46,664 bases of DNA, taken from a virus. Each line of letters starts with the position of its first letter. The first letter of the stretch is position 1. This document shows positions 17,957 to 25,094 of this stretch, piece by piece. Where the stretch lies: positions 1 through 46,664 of the IMG/VR virus record IMGVR_UViG_3300028610_000664. One strand, given 5' to 3'. The notes beneath the pieces were generated by a model, which ran no database searches, was not told the DNA's origin, and worked only from the letters and a program-made list of their open reading frames with translations. The position numbers were made by a program, and so were the translations under genes.

Positions 17957-18159
17957 GTCCGCGTACTCCTCTCAGGTAATTCAGTCTGAAGTGGGAACCG
18001 ACGGCACTCCAGCGTCCATACTGCGGTCATTCCTTTTTCGTACTCTTGCTTTTGCGTTGCCCGTTGTGCCTTAACACATTCTGTGAGCGAATCGTACTCA
18101 AGGTCAAACTGGGTATGCCCCATAACCGAGAACACGTTCACTATCAGCCACCATTTCAT
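17953..18159 (-). CDS. small protein with hydrophobic N-terminus
   Basis: The 68-residue product begins MKWWLIVNVFSVMG, a possible uncleaved signal or membrane anchor, followed by a charged helix (YDSLTECVKAQRATQKQEYE). It is coupled to the lipoprotein gene by an ATGA overlap, so the pair may act together at the envelope. Confidence 0.5.
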   Translation of the reverse strand: MKWWLIVNVFSVMGHTQFDLEYDSLTECVKAQRATQKQEYEKGMTAVWTLECRRFPLQTELPERSTRT

Positions 18160-18177
18160 ACCTTCGAGACTACCACC

Positions 18178-18201
18178 CTCGCCCTAGATTCCAGGGGCGA
18201 G
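18178..18201 (-). other. hairpin ahead of the lipoprotein pair
   Basis: CTCGCCC pairs with GGGCGAG around a 10-base loop in the short gap between two genes. There is no T-run on the minus strand, so an RNA stability or processing hairpin is more likely than a terminator. Confidence 0.4.
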
Positions 18202-18219
18202 AGCGGCAGAAGTGTGGCA

Positions 18220-18693
18220 TTATGAATCGGCTGTAACGCCTTCGTTGTCGAACGGCTGCTCGATCTCGATCGCAGCATCGGCTGGAAGATCAAAAATTTC
18301 AATCGAGCCAACGTCTTCGGGAGTGATGACTTCAGTCTCGGCGTCATCGAAAAAGCCATGATCGTCACCGGCATCTTCTCCGCCTTCGTCTCTGTCGTCG
18401 ATCACACCACCGATTTCTTCGACGGCTGGCGCATCAACTTCATCAACATCCGTATTGATGTCGAAATCTTCGGCTTCGGTTGGGAGTTCGGGGGCCACGT
18501 CAGCACCTTGTTCAAGAGTAGGCGCTTCAACGGCTGATTCGATGCCTTTGATCACTAGCTTTTGATTTCCGCCAACAGTCAGATCGACTGAGGCACCGGC
18601 CTCGACAGAATGCGATGCACGCAGATTTCCACCAAGGGTTACATCGACGGAGAGGGATTCTTCGCCGGTTGCTTCTATTCGTACATTGCTCAT
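18220..18693 (-). CDS. acidic hypothetical protein
   Basis: The 157-residue product has a short beta-rich start (VRIEATGEESLSVDVTLGG, then SVDLTVGGNQKLVIKG) and a long, very acidic, probably disordered tail. CTGGAG precedes the ATG. It is the first gene after the promoter-like box at 18736-18763. No family was recognised; the acidic tail recalls DNA-mimic or minor head proteins, which is only a suggestion. Confidence 0.6.
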   Translation of the reverse strand: MSNVRIEATGEESLSVDVTLGGNLRASHSVEAGASVDLTVGGNQKLVIKGIESAVEAPTLEQGADVAPELPTEAEDFDINTDVDEVDAPAVEEIGGVIDDRDEGGEDAGDDHGFFDDAETEVITPEDVGSIEIFDLPADAAIEIEQPFDNEGVTADS

Positions 18694-18735
18694 TTCGGAC
18701 TCCAGGTTGGCCCCAAGGAGGGGGGCTGTGGGCGC

Positions 18736-18763
18736 ACTATAACATTAAACGCCCACTAATCAA
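18736..18763 (-). promoter_or_regulatory. leftward promoter-like box (copy B)
   Basis: On the minus strand TTGATT and TATAGT are separated by 16 bases containing AGTGGGCGTTTAATGT. The whole 28-base box differs from the copy at 20665-20692 at a single base. The spacing and both hexamers fit a sigma-70 promoter for the genes from 18693 leftward. Confidence 0.65.
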
Positions 18764-18773
18764 ACCCGGAATC

Positions 18774-19127
18774 TTACGTGTCTTGTTTGCCTTCTACGCT
18801 GAGACTGAATGTAAACGACTGCCCAGCTGAACCAGCGACATCCCACGAGGCTCGTATGACACCACCGATCGGGCCAGCCAGAGTCCGGCGAATCGTTGCG
18901 ACAGCTTCTCCCTGTTGCGGGAATGTATCGATCACGAAGTACACGCCTGTTAGGGGGTGTTTCTCCTCGATCGTTACGTCCAGTAACGGGCTTGTGCCTG
19001 CATAAGCGGTAATGTCAAGGACAAAAATTGCATTGTCCGGGGTGTAGGCCAGATCAGCGCCATCGTCGTCAGCCGTTTCGGCTCCCGATGCATGAAGCAA
19101 GCTTACTTGTGCGAATGCTCTGCTCAC
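18774..19127 (-). CDS. beta-rich protein, paralogue of its upstream neighbour
   Basis: The 117-residue product aligns along its length with the neighbour at 19124-19480: both share FVLD(I/V)T, a PLLDV/PTLDV strand, the YF.ID.F segment and a C-terminal (F)(T/S).SV(E/Q)GK. It looks like a small beta-sandwich. Start and stop of the pair overlap by four bases. Role unknown; virion decoration is one option. Confidence 0.6.
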   Translation of the reverse strand: MSRAFAQVSLLHASGAETADDDGADLAYTPDNAIFVLDITAYAGTSPLLDVTIEEKHPLTGVYFVIDTFPQQGEAVATIRRTLAGPIGGVIRASWDVAGSAGQSFTFSLSVEGKQDT

Positions 19128-19480
19128 GCTTCATCCCCTTCTTTGCCCTGGACTGAAACGGTGAAGTCATAGTCAGCGGCGGCGACTTGCGTGATGTCGT
19201 AAGCAACACGGAGTCTTGATTCGTGAAGGGCGGTAAAGACCTTGCGCTCGGTAGCGACAGAGTCGGTCACCTGCGTGAAAGAATCGATGGTGAAGTATTT
19301 ACCCGATACCGGGTCTTCGGATTCGATACGCACGTCCAGTGTCGGGGTCGTGCCATCGGCTTTGGTAACGTCAAGGACAAAGACTACTGCACGGGGCAGT
19401 ACTTCAATGACGCTGCCAACTTGGTCATCGCCTTCAGTTTTCGCAACGGCGGCAATGAGCTGTTGTCTAAAGATTTGCAT
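19124..19480 (-). CDS. beta-rich protein, paralogue of its downstream neighbour
   Basis: This 118-residue protein is the upstream member of a tandem pair that probably arose by duplication. Shared strands include VFVLDVTKADGTTPTLDVRI and YFTIDSF. CTGGAG lies about 12 bases before the ATG, just after the palindrome at 19496-19511. No named family was recognised. Confidence 0.6.
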   Translation of the reverse strand: MQIFRQQLIAAVAKTEGDDQVGSVIEVLPRAVVFVLDVTKADGTTPTLDVRIESEDPVSGKYFTIDSFTQVTDSVATERKVFTALHESRLRVAYDITQVAAADYDFTVSVQGKEGDEA

Positions 19481-19495
19481 GGTCGTGCTCCAGGA

Positions 19496-19511
19496 AGGGT
19501 GAATTCACCCT
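19496..19511. repeat. 16-base perfect palindrome
   Basis: AGGGTGAATTCACCCT is perfectly self-complementary and lies just before the ribosome binding site of the 19124-19480 gene. It could be an operator or an RNA hairpin. Confidence 0.6.
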
Positions 19512-19547
19512 CGCATCGTACCTCCCCTACTGATCAGGGTCAACAGG

Positions 19548-19838
19548 TCATTCGACCTCACGCTTGGCGACGAACTTGAGCAGCCACATGACCGCCTCAT
19601 CGATCTTGGTCTGGGCGATGCTCAGCTCCCGTGCGGCCCCGTAGCGCGAGGCCAGCTCTATCGTATATGCCTGAAAGTCGTCCCCGTGCTGACTGATCAG
19701 TGCCAAATCGCGCTCCTCGGCAGAGGGCTGCCTGATATGCGTCACCGTCCCTGGCCGGATCACTGCGGCCTTACACTCCTCACGCGTGAAATGCTCGGAG
19801 TCCTTCGGCGCATCATGTACTTCTCGATCGTCGCTCAT
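19548..19838 (-). CDS. Acb2/Tad1-hairpin-like protein, candidate anti-CBASS/anti-Thoeris sponge
   Basis: In this 96-residue protein the C-terminal half reads AARELSIAQTKIDEAVMWL, which matches the signature I know from Acb2 (DUF7681) proteins: RE.(S)LA.TKL(E/D)EAVMW. These helical-hairpin proteins form hexamers that sequester cyclic nucleotides made by host CBASS and Thoeris defence. The N-terminal 35 residues are charged and not part of the known core. Family membership is fairly likely from the motif alone; function is inferred. Confidence 0.6.
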   Translation of the reverse strand: MSDDREVHDAPKDSEHFTREECKAAVIRPGTVTHIRQPSAEERDLALISQHGDDFQAYTIELASRYGAARELSIAQTKIDEAVMWLLKFVAKREVE

Positions 19839-19839
19839 G

Positions 19840-20103
19840 TCACCACTTCCTCCGGCTATTCACGCCGTACCTGCCCTCAATGGCGCTCAACGCCTGTGAC
19901 AAGAACTCAACTGTAGTCTTCACCTGTGCGCGAGCCGACGTTCCGTTCGGTAACCGAATGTTGAAGGAAATCAAAGCCTCGGGCGCATTGGACAAATCAC
20001 CGAAATCTTTCGTGATGATCTCCATATGCTCCGAGACGAAGTTCTTCTCAGACACTTGCTGGAAGCGTTCGTCGCTGCCGAGCGTCAGTTCAATATTACT
20101 CAT
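19840..20103 (-). CDS. hypothetical protein
   Basis: The 87-residue product has a beta-rich middle (ALISFNIRLPNGTSARAQVK) and a C-terminal helix with a basic end (SRRKW). It sits one base upstream of the Acb2-like gene, so the two are co-transcribed. No family was recognised. Confidence 0.55.
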   Translation of the reverse strand: MSNIELTLGSDERFQQVSEKNFVSEHMEIITKDFGDLSNAPEALISFNIRLPNGTSARAQVKTTVEFLSQALSAIEGRYGVNSRRKW

Positions 20104-20190
20104 TGGTTATATTCCCTTCACTTATTCATAAGTGCTGGTGTTTTTGGCCGCTTCTTCGCGGGTGGTTTCGGCATTGGCCATCCCGGCCAT
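20104..20190 (-). other. short gap with a possible 22-residue peptide
   Basis: An ATG directly after the stop of the ParB-like gene opens a 22-codon frame (MAGMANAETTREEAAKNTST start). No ribosome binding site beyond the coupled stop is seen, so it is not called a gene. Confidence 0.2.
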
Positions 20191-20658
20191 TCAGGCGCGG
20201 GTTCGTACACTGGCCAACATCTCCATTAAAACCTTGCAGTCCTTGAATGCTTTTCCGTCGTAGCTCGTGTGGTCTTCCGTCAGGACGCCCTTCCAGATCT
20301 TTCGCATGAAGAAGCCCAGCTCGAATGGTTCAATCTTTCGTCCGCCCCCAGGCCATGGGGCCGAAGGCCGCGCAATTAGTATTCCCGCTGCGTGTGTCGT
20401 GCCCAACTGCTTCATCGCCTCGGCGCGGTTGTTGCCGGTGCGGATCACCCACTCGTCGTTGAACTCTACTATGAGGGGGTTTATGCAGCCGTCTTTGGCA
20501 ATGCTTTCCTTGAGCGTGAGGAAGTGCTCGACCGACATCACGCCAGTCGTGACATCTCCCAGCTTGGGATGACCCGGCCCGGCCTGATAATCTTTGTACG
20601 TCGTGGTGCGCCACTTGAAAAGTGAAAGAGGTAATGTCTCGTAGTAGCGAACTTCCAT
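20191..20658 (-). CDS. ParB/sulfiredoxin-fold protein
   Basis: The 155-residue product contains the ParB-like core: LKESIAKDGCINPLIVEFN, then WVIRTGNNRAEAMKQLG. GNNR matches the G.(H/N)R nucleotide-binding motif of ParB N-terminal and phage ParB-like nuclease domains. It lacks the helix-turn-helix domain of partition ParB proteins, so it is more likely a phage regulator or nuclease of this fold. It is the first leftward gene, and the promoter-like box at 20665-20692 ends only seven bases from its ATG. Confidence 0.7.
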   Translation of the reverse strand: MEVRYYETLPLSLFKWRTTTYKDYQAGPGHPKLGDVTTGVMSVEHFLTLKESIAKDGCINPLIVEFNDEWVIRTGNNRAEAMKQLGTTHAAGILIARPSAPWPGGGRKIEPFELGFFMRKIWKGVLTEDHTSYDGKAFKDCKVLMEMLASVRTRA

Positions 20659-20664
20659 GGCGGC

Positions 20665-20692
20665 ACTATAACATTAAACGCCCACTTATCAA
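20665..20692 (-). promoter_or_regulatory. leftward promoter-like box (copy A)
   Basis: On the minus strand TTGATA (20692-20687) and TATAGT (20670-20665) lie 16 bases apart, with the same spacer as copy B at 18736-18763. A start site seven bases downstream would fall on the A of the ATG at 20658, which suggests a leaderless or nearly leaderless transcript. Confidence 0.65.
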
Positions 20693-20948
20693 GAGTTTTT
20701 ATTTAGTCATTTTTTAGGTCGAATTTTTTACCTCACTTCGAGACTGAGGTATGACACGCGTGTGAGGTTTCGGGCCTTGGGCGCACATATAACACCCACT
20801 ATTCGATTTTTCTGAAACCCATGTGTGAACTACCTAAACGTACGTACGCCCCCGGCCCCCCCTTGGCCCGGTACGGGGGGTGCGCCTTCGGCCCTACAGC
20901 ATGGGCGTTCCTAACATCTGTATGGTGAGAGACGATAGACCACAGAAC

Positions 20949-20965
20949 TTACACAGCCTGTGTAA
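20949..20965. repeat. dyad 1 (TTACACAGCCTGTGTAA)
   Basis: This is an inverted repeat with one central base, extending to 21 bases (20947-20967). It lies 15 bases before the ATG of the first early gene, with AGGAG in between. Confidence 0.85.
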
Positions 20966-20980
20966 GTACAGGAGAAAACC

Positions 20981-21532
20981 ATGTCAAAGAAAGTTAGCAC
21001 GACACCCGTTCACAAAGGCGCGGGTAAGGTTGCGCAAGCAGTTGCCAAAGTGTATGGCATCGTGGCGCAGAACGGCAACGTCATCACACAGTGTGTGGCG
21101 AGTGCCAAGCAGGTGTACAAAGGCGCAGACATTCCGAAAAAGGATTTGTCCGCTATCGCTGACAAGGTTGCGATGCTTCGCGATTGGACTCCCGCAAGTG
21201 CGGGGCCGCGCAAGTCTGAAGTGCGCAAGATTCTGCGAGTGTACACTCGGTTGCCGGAAGCGATTACCGCTTACATGGCGAAGCACGACAGCTTCACATG
21301 GCACACCGCTGTGAAGTTAGCACGTTGCCTAGTTCGGGAACCCGCGCTTAACAAAGCGTTGGCCCTGATGGACGCAGCGCCGAAGGCCGATCCCGCGACA
21401 CCTCTGGAGTTGTGTGGCAAGGCTACTCGCCGCCTTATCAATCTGGATACCACATCAGGTAGCAAGGCGCGCAAGTTCCAAGACGCAGTTCAGGACATTG
21501 CGGAATCGATGGGGATTCCCAAAGTCTTTTGA
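20981..21532 (+). CDS. first early gene, hypothetical protein
   Basis: The 183-residue basic helical protein has AGGAG six bases before its ATG. Its own promoter region and the UUCG-type terminator directly after it make it a separate, probably highly expressed early unit. Segments such as EVRKILRVYTRLPEAITAYM and KARKFQDAVQDIAESMGI look like small helical bundles. No family was recognised; a host-takeover or DNA-binding role would fit the position but is not shown. Confidence 0.7.
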   Translation: MSKKVSTTPVHKGAGKVAQAVAKVYGIVAQNGNVITQCVASAKQVYKGADIPKKDLSAIADKVAMLRDWTPASAGPRKSEVRKILRVYTRLPEAITAYMAKHDSFTWHTAVKLARCLVREPALNKALALMDAAPKADPATPLELCGKATRRLINLDTTSGSKARKFQDAVQDIAESMGIPKVF

Positions 21533-21539
21533 GAGAATG

Positions 21540-21566
21540 AGCCTCGCTTCGGCGGGGCTTTCTTTT
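21540..21566 (+). terminator. rho-independent terminator
   Basis: AGCCTCGC pairs with GCGGGGCT around a TTCG tetraloop, followed by TTCTTTT. It closes the first early transcription unit. Confidence 0.85.
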
Positions 21567-22040
21567 GCCCACAGGTGTGACATTTTCCGGATGCGCCTTC
21601 GGCCCGGATATTACACAGGGTGTGTAAGATTAGATACGAGCGTGTGTCAAGCTTGGGGGCCGGGGGCGCACGGAAACCGTTATCATCAGCCGCTACCGGG
21701 CAAGGTGGACAAGCTGGACGCGGGTCTGGACACACGAAATGGCTATATATATACTATCCTACCTACCTAGTATAGTATGTCATTGTATAGAGAGAGAGCG
21801 TGTATATGTTGGGGGTGTAAACAATGAGAGTGTGTTTTGAGGTTTATATTATTATTCTCTCTTATGGCTCTGTTCCCCACACACGCAGACATACTAGACA
21901 TGGTGCGCCCAAGGCCCCAAAACCCTACACTTCACGCGCCCAACAAGGCGTTATCACCACGACAAGCCGGGTACAAGGTGGACATACCTTGTCAATCCAC
22001 CGCTTCACAAGCACGTTATTCTAATACAATGGAGAAACCA
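21567..22040 (+). other. long leader/intergenic region with repeats
   Basis: No convincing gene is seen. The region holds a second TGCGCCTTCGGCCC copy (21594-21607; the other is at 20880-20893), dyad 2 (21611-21627), two GTTATCA motifs, a copy of the 14-base element, and an AT-rich segment at about 21742-21800 with TATATATACTAT and an inverted AGTATAGTAT that could contain promoters. A TTG at 21837 would open a frame with a signal-like start in phase with the next gene, but it lacks a clear ribosome binding site. Confidence 0.5.
21611..21627. repeat. dyad 2 (TTACACAGGGTGTGTAA)
   Basis: The arms TTACACA/TGTGTAA are intact with a three-base centre. It lies in the long leader region after the first terminator. 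Confidence 0.75.
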
Positions 22041-22424
22041 ATGATTGAGCATCGCGCACCACCGAATAGATTGTCCCGAGTCGAAATAGACTTCGGCAGC
22101 GGCAGCAAGGCTAAGCGTTACTACGAGCGCTTGGTGAGTCTGATGCCACTTGTCAAACACACACTTGAGAAGCTTGGCAATAAAGACCACGCGGATCTTC
22201 TGAACAGTTGGCAGCACACGCTGGGGTACAGGATAGCCGAGGCTCCTCACTGGATTGTAGAGTGTGATGCCTTAGTTTGGCAGGCGTTATCACGGGGCCT
22301 CAGGCACCAAGGCACACAGGGTCGGACGATGTACGAGTGGATACAACGGAACCACACGCGGTACTACGACACACGCCCGTGGCGGGAGAATGGATATATG
22401 CCCGGCTCAAGGCGGCGACTGTGA
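22041..22424 (+). CDS. hypothetical protein
   Basis: The 127-residue product starts at ATG 22041, seven bases after GGAG. The frame stays open back to a TTG at 21837 and includes an ATG at 22029, but those starts lack good sites. It is basic and helical (GSKAKRYYERLVSLMPLVKH, LLNSWQHTLGYRIAE). No family was recognised. Its stop overlaps the next start (GTGA). Confidence 0.6.
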   Translation: MIEHRAPPNRLSRVEIDFGSGSKAKRYYERLVSLMPLVKHTLEKLGNKDHADLLNSWQHTLGYRIAEAPHWIVECDALVWQALSRGLRHQGTQGRTMYEWIQRNHTRYYDTRPWRENGYMPGSRRRL

Positions 22425-22768
22425 GCCGTACCACACACGCTCGTAAAGCCCGGATACAGGACGCGGCCAGGGACAGACGGCGTGCGAAGCGCGAGCGCCG
22501 CGAGGAGAAGTACATCCTCTGCCTGTTATGCGTTGGCCCACCACCGGCAGAGTCATTTGACTGGAAGGAGTACGAAGCGTGGAAGCAGGCGGTGCGGAAC
22601 TATTGGCGGGATGTGCATTGGGACGCGTCTCCGCCAATGGCTACCACTACACCGTACAAGTTCTATGACGGATTTGTGAAGTGGCTCAACGATGAACGGC
22701 GATGGGCACGGAAGCAGCCAGACATTGCAACGCAGGTGAAGCTAATCACTGATGTGATGAACGATTGA
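22421..22768 (+). CDS. hypothetical basic protein
   Basis: The 115-residue product starts at GTG 22421, overlapping the upstream stop; the open frame extends further upstream but would overlap more. A strongly basic N-terminal helix (ARDRRRAKRERREEKY) is followed by an aromatic-rich C-terminal part (FDWKEYEAWKQAVRNYW, FVKWLNDERRW). No family was recognised; nucleic-acid binding is possible. Confidence 0.55.
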   Translation: MSRTTHARKARIQDAARDRRRAKRERREEKYILCLLCVGPPPAESFDWKEYEAWKQAVRNYWRDVHWDASPPMATTTPYKFYDGFVKWLNDERRWARKQPDIATQVKLITDVMND

Positions 22769-22779
22769 CCTGACGATAC

Positions 22780-22796
22780 TTACACAGCCTGTGTAA
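22780..22796. repeat. dyad 3 (TTACACAGCCTGTGTAA)
   Basis: An exact copy in the gap upstream of the 22848 gene, 51 bases before its ATG. A repeated CTGACGAT/TTGACGATACT sequence flanks it. Confidence 0.85.
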
Positions 22797-22847
22797 CTTT
22801 GCGGGCTGAAACCTGACGATTAACTTGACGATACTAGGAGAAGAAAG

Positions 22848-23330
22848 ATGAACATCAAACGATTCAATTGGCTCATGGTGGCAGGACTGGTGGTGGTCGT
22901 TATCATCGCCGCCCGCGCTATCCCCCACGACACGACTGACCCAGAGGGAGGACGCAGCGGCCTGTCTCTTTATATAGATGAACTGACAGGATGCCAGTAC
23001 ATCCGGGTTGGCTTCTTCACCAAGCTCACGCCACGTTTAGACGAGAACGGTGCGCACCTATGTAAAGGTGACGAGCAACGCTGGCAGGATTACTACGCCC
23101 GGCAAGCGAAGGAGCAAGCCGAACGTGACGCAGAGGAGGCAAGGTACAACGCCCTGACTCTTGAGGAACGAAGGGCAGAGAACAAAGCGAAGGCCGACGC
23201 CCGCCGCCAACTCAGAGAACTACTGGCAGAGAAAGCCAGAAGGCTTGAGATAAAGAATGAGCGTGAACGCTGCGCCAAAATGCCCGAGTCACTGAGGGAG
23301 TACGCGAATTGTGGTGACGCCAATGATTAG
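22848..23330 (+). CDS. membrane-anchored coiled-coil protein
   Basis: The 160-residue product has one N-terminal membrane segment (residues 9-23, rich in Val and Ile) and a long charged helix in its second half (QAKEQAERDAEEARYNALTL onward) that should form a coiled coil. AGGAG precedes the ATG. The layout resembles inner-membrane spanins, but the early position argues against lysis. No family was recognised. Confidence 0.6.
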   Translation: MNIKRFNWLMVAGLVVVVIIAARAIPHDTTDPEGGRSGLSLYIDELTGCQYIRVGFFTKLTPRLDENGAHLCKGDEQRWQDYYARQAKEQAERDAEEARYNALTLEERRAENKAKADARRQLRELLAEKARRLEIKNERERCAKMPESLREYANCGDAND

Positions 23331-23460
23331 GCAGCAACCACCGTGGGGGCCGGGCAACACGCGCCAGCCTTGTCCGTGTCCTCACCTGCGATCAGGCAAG
23401 GAACAGAAGATCGACGAGAGTGGCAAATGTGCCAGATGTAAAACACAAAGGAGCAAATGA
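23323..23460 (+). CDS. 45-residue zinc-ribbon-like protein
   Basis: This small frame overlaps both neighbours by a few bases (previous stop, next ATGA). The cysteines CPCPH and CARC, about 19 residues apart, could bind zinc. The tight coupling supports it as a real gene. Confidence 0.55.
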   Translation: MIRQQPPWGPGNTRQPCPCPHLRSGKEQKIDESGKCARCKTQRSK

Positions 23461-23729
23461 AAATGTTGGACTTAGTTTACCTATTGATCTGTACAACAGG
23501 ACTCGTACCCGATCCGGAACATTGCGCGGTGTACGAGCTGCGCCCGCAGTACGAAATGACTCAAGCAATGATTGACGAGAAGGTTGATCGTATCTGTGAA
23601 ATGGCTTATGAAGCGACAGCCAAGTATGACGGTCAACTCACCAAGTGTGAAGTGATCGACGAGGACGAGAAGTTTGAGTTCGACGCGACCGGGTCGCGCT
23701 TCTTCCCGGTACCAACCACATCGATATAA
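23457..23729 (+). CDS. small hypothetical protein
   Basis: The 90-residue product has AAAGGAG upstream of its ATG. It starts with a hydrophobic stretch (LDLVYLLICTTGLV), possibly a signal or anchor, followed by an acidic soluble part with four cysteines in all. No family was recognised. Confidence 0.5.
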   Translation: MKMLDLVYLLICTTGLVPDPEHCAVYELRPQYEMTQAMIDEKVDRICEMAYEATAKYDGQLTKCEVIDEDEKFEFDATGSRFFPVPTTSI

Positions 23730-23730
23730 C

Positions 23731-23747
23731 TTACACAGCCTGTGTAA
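23731..23747. repeat. dyad 4 (TTACACAGCCTGTGTAA)
   Basis: An exact copy ending 16 bases before the ATG at 23764, with AAGGAG between, the same arrangement as dyads 1 and 6. Confidence 0.85.
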
Positions 23748-23763
23748 CTTCAAGGAGAACAGC

Positions 23764-24234
23764 ATGAACATCACCCTTATACTCACCATTGCGGTGGGCG
23801 TTATCATCGGCGGGCTTGTCCTAGTGCATCGGGACTGGATTGGCCGACAATCCCTCGCGCTTACATTGCTGCTGGCAAGAGCAATTGCACGCGGTGCTTA
23901 CGTGGCACGTTGGTACATTGGTGCGTGCATTGTAGTGAGTGCGTTTGTCCTTTGGTTTGCCATGACGCGGCCAGAGCATAGCCCCGGACAGTGGTGGGCA
24001 AATCAACTTGTTAAGTCTGCGTTCATTGGCCATTGCCAAGACAAAGGTGGCACATACAGTTCTGGCGATGGGAACTACTTCTATTGCTTTGAGAGAGCGT
24101 ACACAAAAGACGTAAAGCTTAGATGGTCATGGGCATACAGCCGGTCAGGTTGCAGGCTGACTACCTATAACTACCCCGACATGTCCGCTGCCACTGAGCA
24201 TTACACCGAGCCACTGTGCAAGGACGCACGATGA
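23764..24234 (+). CDS. two-pass membrane protein
   Basis: The 156-residue product starts at ATG 23764 behind AAGGAG. It has two membrane segments (about residues 3-20 and 47-66) and a cysteine-containing C-terminal domain of about 85 residues (CQDKGGTYSSGDGNYFYC) that would face one side of the membrane. No family was recognised. Confidence 0.6.
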   Translation: MNITLILTIAVGVIIGGLVLVHRDWIGRQSLALTLLLARAIARGAYVARWYIGACIVVSAFVLWFAMTRPEHSPGQWWANQLVKSAFIGHCQDKGGTYSSGDGNYFYCFERAYTKDVKLRWSWAYSRSGCRLTTYNYPDMSAATEHYTEPLCKDAR

Positions 24235-24488
24235 CCTACACCGAAGAAGAATTCATTGCGTGTCTGCTAGTGAATGGGTGGGTCAAGTCCCACGACTACG
24301 ACAACAGCCAGATGACATATTGGCAACAGGTTGATGTGTGGTTCAAAGGGACTTGGCCCGATCGATGGGCGTGTTCCGATGCTGGTTCACGTGACACCAC
24401 ACGTGGGCAAATGGAATTCAAGATACAGTTCTGGAGTTGGGGCAGAGAGATATTCGACGGCACTGTGCCCCCACCAGTACTCCCTTAA
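24231..24488 (+). CDS. small hypothetical protein
   Basis: The 85-residue product is coupled to the upstream gene by ATGA. The start TYTEEEFIACLLVNGW resembles the start of the next gene's product (EVEFAACLLEIGG), and both are Trp-rich, so the two may be related. No family was recognised. Confidence 0.5.
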   Translation: MTYTEEEFIACLLVNGWVKSHDYDNSQMTYWQQVDVWFKGTWPDRWACSDAGSRDTTRGQMEFKIQFWSWGREIFDGTVPPPVLP

Positions 24489-24499
24489 GGAGCGTTATC

Positions 24500-24736
24500 A
24501 TGCGCGACCCACGTGAAGTAGAGTTCGCAGCGTGCCTACTTGAGATAGGTGGGCCACCGCTGCTCATGGTTAAGAGCGACGGTGTGCTTGTGTCAAAGAC
24601 TGGCTACATGTTTACCGCATCACGATGGTATGAGAGGCACATCGAGCCACCACCAACAACGCCGGGGGAGACTACGCGGTTCACCAGTTGGTGGTTGGCG
24701 TACAAGCAATGGATATGGGAGAACCGTCATGCCTGA
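24500..24736 (+). CDS. small hypothetical protein
   Basis: The 78-residue product starts at ATG 24500, which overlaps a GTTATCA motif, with AAGGAG eight bases upstream. The N-terminus (EVEFAACLLEIGGPPLL) recalls both neighbours (EEFIACLLVNGW and EADFLAFLTYAGPPPI), so these three genes may be diverged tandem copies. Confidence 0.5.
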   Translation: MRDPREVEFAACLLEIGGPPLLMVKSDGVLVSKTGYMFTASRWYERHIEPPPTTPGETTRFTSWWLAYKQWIWENRHA

Positions 24737-25094
24737 CTGGCCACACATCAAGGACATAGGCGGCCACAAAACACTACAGACGTTTGCGGAAGCTGACTTT
24801 CTCGCATTCCTAACGTATGCCGGGCCGCCACCAATTGAGAAAGAAGGGGAGTTGTACCGCACGACAATGCTGCGCCAGCGAATTAAATACATTCAGTTGG
24901 CAGATAACTTCTGTTGCTCATACTTCGGTGACCCCGAGACTTGTCAGGAGTATGCAGACTACATCGGATTCTACGGCAAGTTCATCGAGTGGCACGCTTG
25001 CAAAATAGCTATTGCAGTTCCAGACCCTACGCTATTCGTGGAGTCTGATGTTTGTGTATATAAATGGAGAAAGGCACATGAACGAAAGAAATGA
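24729..25094 (+). CDS. small hypothetical protein
   Basis: The 121-residue product overlaps the upstream stop by eight bases. Its start contains EADFLAFLTYAGPPPI, similar to the products of the two preceding genes. The remainder is helical and aromatic-rich. No family was recognised. Confidence 0.5.
   Translation: MPDWPHIKDIGGHKTLQTFAEADFLAFLTYAGPPPIEKEGELYRTTMLRQRIKYIQLADNFCCSYFGDPETCQEYADYIGFYGKFIEWHACKIAIAVPDPTLFVESDVCVYKWRKAHERKK

Larger units (their letters stand above)
20659..20980. other. divergent control region between the two arms
   Basis: No gene is seen here. It contains promoter box A, an AT-rich stretch (20691-20730), a small hairpin with ACCTCA and TGAGGT arms near 20730-20752, the palindrome ACACGCGTGT near 20754, an inverted copy of the 14-base element (20772-20785), a variant of the promoter box near 20783-20811, a C-run/G-run hairpin (20857-20880), and the first dyad (20949-20965). 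It is the natural place for early promoters and possibly the replication origin, but no rightward promoter stands out. Confidence 0.6.

Noticed and set aside
18736-20692. T7-like phage RNA polymerase promoters
   Set aside because: The boxes fit -35/-10 hexamers with 16-base spacing, and no phage RNA polymerase gene is present.
20691-20752. Bidirectional terminator in the divergent region
   Set aside because: The small hairpin is not followed by a T-run on either strand; the T-rich stretch precedes it.
21837-22040. Longer start (TTG) with a signal-peptide-like beginning for the 22041 gene
   Set aside because: No convincing ribosome binding site, and the stretch contains the 14-base element and a GTTATCA motif; ATG 22041 has GGAG at a good distance.
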